A program made the position numbers and the translations under genes. The notes under the pieces were generated by a model. It saw only the letters and a list, made by a program, of their open reading frames with translations, ran no database searches and was not told the origin of the DNA. 64,000 bases of DNA, taken from positions 100,981,525 through 101,045,524 of the forward strand of contig NC_079147.1 of NCBI RefSeq assembly GCF_945859685.1. The letters are read 5' to 3'. Below are positions 58,867 through 64,000 of the stretch, one piece after another. The stretch is from Eupeodes corollae. Its lineage: Eukaryota > Arthropoda > Insecta > Diptera > Syrphidae. The first letter of the stretch is position 1, and every line of letters begins with the position of its first letter.

Positions 58867-60143
58867 AAAAAAAGAGGCTGGGATGCGACCCACTCTGATA
58901 ACTTCCCATCCCGTCTGTCGATTTGTCTTGCTTAAAAGTTTGTGTATATCAATTTTTACCAAATTTGCGTACTATTTTTTGAAGATTTTATTTTTAACGA
59001 ATAAACGGGCTGTTGGATTTTTAATAAAAATAACTGAATATCGAAAACAATATTTTCTGAGAAATAAAATAAATTTGAAGCCAATATTTTTAATTTTTGA
59101 AAAGCTTTTTGAGTCGAAATTAAATTTTTTACCATGTTTTAGTATTGTTTTTTTTTAAGTGTTAGTATTTGTAAAAAAACTGTCAATTCGATTTTTCTCA
59201 AAATTTTATCGAATGTTAAAAATAATATTTCTTATAAGATAGAATTAGTTTGAAGCCAATATTTTAAATTTTTGAAAAGATATTTAGGTCGAAAGCAATT
59301 TTTACCAACTTTTGTTAAATTTTTTTTAAGTTTTTAATTTTTTGTACAAAAACTGTCAATTCGATTTTTTTTCAAAATTTTACTGAATGTTAACAATAAT
59401 ATTTATTGAAAGATAAAAGTAAATTAAAGCCGATATCTACAATTTTTAAAAAGATATCTGAGTCGAAAATGAATTTTTACCAACTTTTATAAATTGTTTT
59501 TAGGTTTTTATTTTTTGTAAAAAAAACTGTCTAATCGATTTTTCTCAAAATTTATCTTAATGTTGAAAACAATATTTCTGATAGGTAAAAATTAGTAAGA
59601 AGCTTTAGTCTTAAATTTTTGAAAAGATATTTGAGTCGAAAATCATTTTTTAACAACTTTTTTTAATTTTTTTTCGGTTTTTAATTTTTTGTAAAAGAAC
59701 TGAAATGATATTCAATTTTTACCAACTTTGAGTAATGTTTTTTTTTGATTTTTATTTTTATAAAAAAACTGTCAATTCGATTATCAAAAACATTATTCTT
59801 CGTTGCACAAAATTGTTTTAGAGATGAAATCATATTTTAGTCGTAAGATTTTGGAGGTGACAATTTTTTTTCAGTTTTTTTGGTTTATAAAAAAAACGTT
59901 AAATGGATTTTTTTCAAAAAATATACTTACGAAAAATATATACGAATAAACGCAAACGTACGGACCTACGGACCTACGGACTTGACGTTCGAACGAACGA
60001 ACGTACTTACACACGCACGCACAGAAATCTTTTTAAAAATCTTTTATTTCGACTCTAGGGACCTTGAAACGTCGGGAAATGTCAAAATTGTCAATTTGAC
60101 AAATCGGACCCATTACAATAACTTCCTATGATAAGTTAAAAAT
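58867..60143 (+). repeat. ATR repeat, longest complete copy
   Basis: The left cap is 'gaggctgggatgcgaccc', 'ctgataacttcccatcccg' and 'tctgtcgatttgtcttgc'. The body is five degenerate tandem subrepeats; their 'aatttttaccaa' blocks start near 58950, 59126, 59294, 59473 and 59643, so the period is about 170-178 bp, followed by a shorter one at 59718. The right cap has an ACGTACGGAC-type stretch (59957-60010), 'gactctagggaccttgaaac' and 'ttgacaaatcggacccatt', and ends in a slightly damaged hairpin (AACTTCC-TAT-GATAAGTT). It splits the transposase of the surrounding element, so it is mobile. Confidence 0.85.
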
Positions 60144-60336
60144 ATTCTGTACCGTGTGCCGCGTAAAACAAGGCTGCGTTTTGAAAACTCGACGGAAGAC
60201 ATGTGGATGACATATTGATCAAAAATTGGGATCCGCATTATAAGTCTGTCGTTTAATATTCTAAATAATCCGATATATCAAATAGATTTTTTAAATTCAA
60301 TTTTGGAAATATAAATCCGCCACCAGACACCCTGTA

Positions 60337-62751
60337 TAATATATAGACCCTAATAGCTTCCTGATTAAAGACATCTAATCTACTTCCGATGAAATAACTC
60401 GACCACTTCAATGATGCTTTAAAAACAGATATGTATACAAATTTAAATGTTTGAATTCATACATTGGAAAACAAACTTCAGATTTATCTTGAAATTGGTA
60501 GATTATAGAAACTGTGTAGAGTGCAAAAGAGTTTCGATTCCATTTAAATTTTATTGTCGGTGGTGCAGGGCGTTTTACCGACATTTGTTCAACTTTCTTT
60601 CTACAGACTTGGTAATAGCAAAAGTTAGGAAAATTATTGAAATTGTTACTTTAGTTCAATCGACAAATTTTTGTAATTTGTGTGATTGTTTTGAACCACA
60701 ACAATATAGCAAATTGTAAAATACTCAATATTACATAAAACACTTCAAATTTTAATTCTGTCAAATATGGTTTGGTTACTAGGCTATTTTTCTGACAGGA
60801 TTTCTTTTGTTGATATCTCGGAAAATTTACTCATGTATATCTTAAAAATAAGAAGTTGGAATCTGATTTTTGCATATTTATTGAAATACTTAAGACCTTG
60901 TTCATTTAACTGAATTAAACTATAATGGAAGTGTTAAATCAGTTGAATCAGTTGTATCAGGTTTAAGTTTTAAAATTAATGTTAATGGTAACTTAAAGGG
61001 AAGTACGGGTTCATTCCTTCCATCTTTTAGGTATTTCAACACTACTTATTACAAGAAGGTTTCTTGTAAGGTTTCTTGAAGGTATTCGGCACTGCTTAGG
61101 AAAAAGAATGAGGAAAAAAGCTTGATTTACTTTATTTATCCTACTATCCTACTGAATTCGCTTTGTTTAAACAATGGGACATTTTTAATTTCATTTCGTT
61201 TTTATAAAATTCGAAAAATAAAGAATGCATAAATTGAAGTCTTACAATCATAGTCGTTCTCTTTTTTAATTTTTACTATAAGTCCGCTACTGAAACCTCA
61301 GCTTGAAAAAAAAAAGAAAATTAACCAAGTTGTTTTGTCATTCAAAGTTCAAAAGGGCCATCAACCCTATAGATATTTGATAAATTCGATATCTCGATAT
61401 AAAAAATAAAGCTCTTTACATTTACTTGTATAGATACTTATAGATTCACACATAATAGGTTAGGTACCTACCTATGTGCATAAAGATAGACGTATCCTCA
61501 TATAACATAAATGTTACTATATTATATCTACCATCATCGTAGTCGTTCTAATAAAGGACTCCCAAGTGTTCATGTAGAAAACACACACAACATAAACATA
61601 AACACAATTCAGGCTGTGCAGTGATTTGAATTCAAATCGAATAATAGGATTTAATGCTTCGGTGAGTTTTATCGACAGAAAATATCAAACCGTGTAATGG
61701 TGACAGCGGGGTCGGCGGCGGCGGTGGTGGTAGAGTCGCGGCTTCGGAGGTAAAATATATCTACTAACTGTATAGGTATCTATATTATTATAAGTATCAT
61801 CAGCTGAAAAGGCTCTTAACTTATATTCACATAATCTATTCAAACTCAACTAAAAGTCGTTGGCGTGTTCTTTCCTTCTCGTCCCACAAAAAGCTATGTG
61901 CAAAATATTTTATTCTTTTTTATTAAAAATTACACAAATGGAAGTTTCACTTGAAATTCAAAGTACTTTTTTTTCAAAAATATGTATAAAAAGTTAAACC
62001 TACACGCTTTGAAATTGTTATAACACCCTCACTTTAACTTTGTCTCGTTGTCGTTTGGCACTCTTCTATATGTATATGGTGTAAAGTTGGCGCGTCTTCC
62101 CGTTCTCTGTTTGGTTACCAGAACCACAGATAAAATGGTTTTGGTTTGGCGTAGTGCCATGTGAAATCACCTTATTCAGATGTTAAATTGATATAATCAT
62201 AGATACACTTAGCTCAGAGAAACATAGAAGATGCTTCATAACATACATATAGAACCTCTATCTACCTATATCTATAGAAAAAGATACAATTGTATCTACA
62301 TTATATAATCCCAACGCTCCCTAAAGTGAGGGTGTTCAGACAACAACAAAAAATAGACAAGAATTAGTTTAGTGTTGTTATCTTTTTTTTATCAACTTTG
62401 TGGCAGAGCAAAGAAGTGTTAGGGCAAAAATTACCTTACACAAAGAAATAGTTTAGATAAAGTTAGGAAATCCGAATCGATTAGACATAAAAATCAGCTC
62501 GAAGTAACTGAAGCATTCAATTTTCTTGAAAACCCTCTAAGGAAAATGAAAGACTTCGAGAAATATTCAAATTGGAATAGTTTTTTGGTTTACCGAAATT
62601 GTATTTCTTGAACTAGAGGGAAACTTGTGTTTTTCTTAATTAAGTTTATAATTAATATTTTCTTAATTTAATTTAATATGCGTTTCAAAAATATGTGTTC
62701 GTAATATGAAAATATCGCTGTATTTTAATTCGATGTTAAAACAAAAATTAA
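60337..62751. other. Unassigned DNA, no gene recognised
   Basis: Mixed AT-rich sequence with a short GC-rich patch at 61705-61745 ('ggcggcggcggtggtggtag'). The frame at 60447-60719 shows cysteine-rich residues but no recognisable zinc-binding spacing. Confidence 0.4.
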
Positions 62752-62992
62752 TTGGTTGGCGCAACACTTCATTGAGAACTAGGACCTAGTGACTTACAAC
62801 TCTCAACCATTCCTGTGTGCGAGTACTGTTATCAGGGATGAAAGGGACCTACAGTTTTAAGCCGAATAGTAATTTGAGAAAGCACTTTTCATGACAGGAA
62901 TTACTCTTGGAAAATTTGTCAGTTCCTCGCAAGAGGCAGTACCCGTGAAAAAAAGCTTTAAGCAGGAATCGAACCCAAGATCTCTTGACAGT
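62752..62992 (-). mobile_element. tRNA-derived SINE, copy F, head partly lost
   Basis: On the minus strand, 'gatcttgggttcgattcc' near 62983 gives the best-preserved B box (GGTTCGATTCC). The body ('gcctcttgcgaggaactgac', 'cctgtcatgaaaagtgcttt') and the 3' end 'gttgcgccaacc' follow. The A-box part is lost. No flanking duplication is seen. Confidence 0.75.
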
Positions 62993-63222
62993 AATTTGAT
63001 ATTACTATTTCTTTGTTTAAGAATATATTTTTTTAGGAGCTTCCTTTTTAAAGAAATAGTTATGGCTCCCACTTAGTTAACTTCGGACTTATTTATGAGA
63101 GTGGGTTTAAAAGTTCGCGGAATGGAGCAGCCTTGTGGGAAATTTGTGTACTTCATATTGTTCGGACATTTATTAGAACAAATTATGCGGAACTTGGTAA
63201 AAATCAGGTGATTAGTGTTTGG

Positions 63223-63440
63223 GGTTTTTTTATATTGTGCGCCCACTAAAGGGGTTATGAATTTCCTCATAATGAATAAACACAAGGCAAGCAATTAGGA
63301 AAGGAGGGTAGGATAAGAAAAGAAAAACCGATGCACATTGGTTTTGAAAGTAATGAGTGGGAAATATTGAGCGTGGTTAAGCATTCCACATTCGCGTAGT
63401 GCTGCTAAAGAAAGAATCACTGCGACAATATTTTACAAGT
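63223..63440 (-). mobile_element. jockey/CR1-like LINE 3' end, copy 4
   Basis: Blocks such as 'catgcacattggttttgaaa' (approximate), 'aagcattccacattcgcgta' and 'atattgtgcgcccactaaag' match 55830-56020, the 3' coding end and tail region of copy 3. Only about 210 bp remain, with a short T-run at the 3' end (63223-63232). Confidence 0.65.
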
Positions 63441-63479
63441 GACAGAGTCTTTTTAAACAAGGTAGACAGCCCATAGAAG

Positions 63480-64000
63480 AAGATCCCTGCTTTTAAACCT
63501 TCTTCAAACATCGAAGAAACAATTTGAAGAAACGGTTGGATTCTCACTTTAAACCATTTTAAATATTCTGCATGATCATGTCATGGCCAGTGTAAGGTAA
63601 GTGCTGAGAATGCTTTCAGCTATTTAGAAGCAACAAGGAGTAAAGTAACGTGAACTTTTTAATCTCTCTAATGAAAAGAGAGATTAAGTTATTGTTCAAA
63701 TTGTGACTGATGATGAGACTTAGGGTCATCCTTTTTTAGCCTGAGTCGAGGCAGTGGCGCAAATAGGTTGAAGTACACCCTAAGAAGTCTTACAATCGAC
63801 TGGAAAAATCTTGACTATGGTCTTTTGGTATTCCGAGGGGATTTTTCTTATTGATAACAAGGAAAATGGTGTCACGGGTTCTGCTTTTGCAAGACAATGT
63901 ACCAGTTCACAAGAGTCAAGTTTCGATGACTGCTTGCAGAAATGTAGATTCCGTTTATTGGATCACCCCCTTAAAGCCCAGATTAGGCCTCTTCTGATTA
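63480..64000 (+). mobile_element. mariner-type transposase relic, runs off the window
   Basis: The plus strand reads, with frame changes, 'CFQLFRSNKE' and then the first catalytic block 'IVTDDET' (aspartate 63712-63714; the usual next tryptophan is a TAG stop at 63721-63723). 'MVFWYSEGIFLIDNKENG' follows, then 'VLLLQDNVPVHKSQVSMTA' with the second aspartate at 63893-63895. The spacing between the two aspartates is about 60 residues, shorter than the roughly 90 in mariner transposases, so part is deleted. The third acidic residue would lie outside the window. Confidence 0.75.

Larger units (their letters stand above)
57616..60334 (+). mobile_element. Tc1/mariner-superfamily element with matching inverted ends
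   Basis: The inverted ends begin CAGGGTGTCTGGTGGC (57616, and inverted ending at 60334), about 28 bp with few mismatches, each flanked by TA (57614-57615, 60335-60336), the usual target. Inside, the plus strand encodes a decayed transposase. The N-terminus is 'SEYREFAIEAFFKGNDSYVT' (57993). The helix-turn-helix part is 'TPENIEVVEDSLRENPRLSL'. The first catalytic block is 'FWSDEAYFYQNG' (aspartate 58439-58441). 'IIGLFFFENDRGQATNVN' and 'RDGSTTQAARDSMNLLREAF' follow (aspartate 58690-58692). The segment with the third acidic residue is deleted, and 'LKERVYINNPRTL' and 'VPRKTRLRFENSTED' (60160) end it. Removing the SINE and ATR insertions leaves about 1.15 kb, normal for the superfamily. Confidence 0.85.

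Noticed and set aside
58920..59900. Regular repeats at 58920-59900 as a CRISPR array or satellite
   Set aside because: The period of about 170 bp, the divergent units and the lack of unique spacers exclude CRISPR. The block is bounded by ATR caps, so it is internal to a mobile element rather than a free satellite.
1..64000. A defence system, biosynthetic cluster or other multi-gene system
   Set aside because: I saw no set of intact neighbouring genes. The coding material is transposon-derived or broken.

Overview
The window is eukaryotic, AT-rich, repeat-dense DNA, most likely from a brachyceran fly. The evidence is the mixture of RTE-type, jockey-type and LOA/I-type non-LTR retrotransposons with Tc1/mariner and hAT remnants, the many (CAA)n, (GATG)n and (CATA)n tracts, and the absence of any bacterial gene organisation. 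I found no intact host protein-coding gene, tRNA, rRNA or CRISPR array. The long ORFs are mostly transposon pieces or readings through a hexanucleotide microsatellite.

Layout. 1-5629 is a nest: a jockey-like LINE lies inside an RTE LINE, which lies inside an AT-rich interspersed repeat called ATR here. The RTE has a visible 11-bp target-site duplication. A (TTTATA)n microsatellite follows. 5630-10416 is low-repeat DNA ending in a LOA/I-type LINE fragment. 10427-13542 holds a SINE, an ATR, another LINE and unassigned DNA, and ends at a 200-N assembly gap (13543-13742). 13743-21133 is a second copy of about 2061-10416, so the gap lies between two copies of one 7-8 kb segment. 20419-25537 holds the longer LOA/I-type LINE, a small palindromic element, an RNase H fragment and a hAT relic. 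27524-29626 is an RTE copy. 30426-35387 is mostly unassigned. 35388-37730 is an RTE with a perfect 10-bp target-site duplication inside the C-terminus of a jockey-type LINE. 39520-45960 holds ATR copies, a SINE relic, a broken ABCC/MRP-type transporter fragment and a transposase fragment. 48985-54245 holds an RTE 5' half, an ATR and a decayed LOA/I-type LINE. 55818-60334 holds a jockey-like LINE and a Tc1/mariner element with matching inverted termini, itself split by a SINE and an ATR. 60337-64000 ends in a SINE, a LINE fragment and a mariner relic running off the window.

The elements do not form a pathway. They are mostly dead parasites stacked in a datable order. The two most informative families, which I cannot assign to a named family, are a tRNA-derived SINE of about 285-315 bp (at least six copies, three with target-site duplications) and the ATR element (up to about 1.28 kb, built of roughly 170-bp internal repeats, ending in a perfect hairpin). 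The main caveat is that the 10.7-kb-offset duplication around the N gap may be an unmerged haplotype rather than a real tandem duplication.
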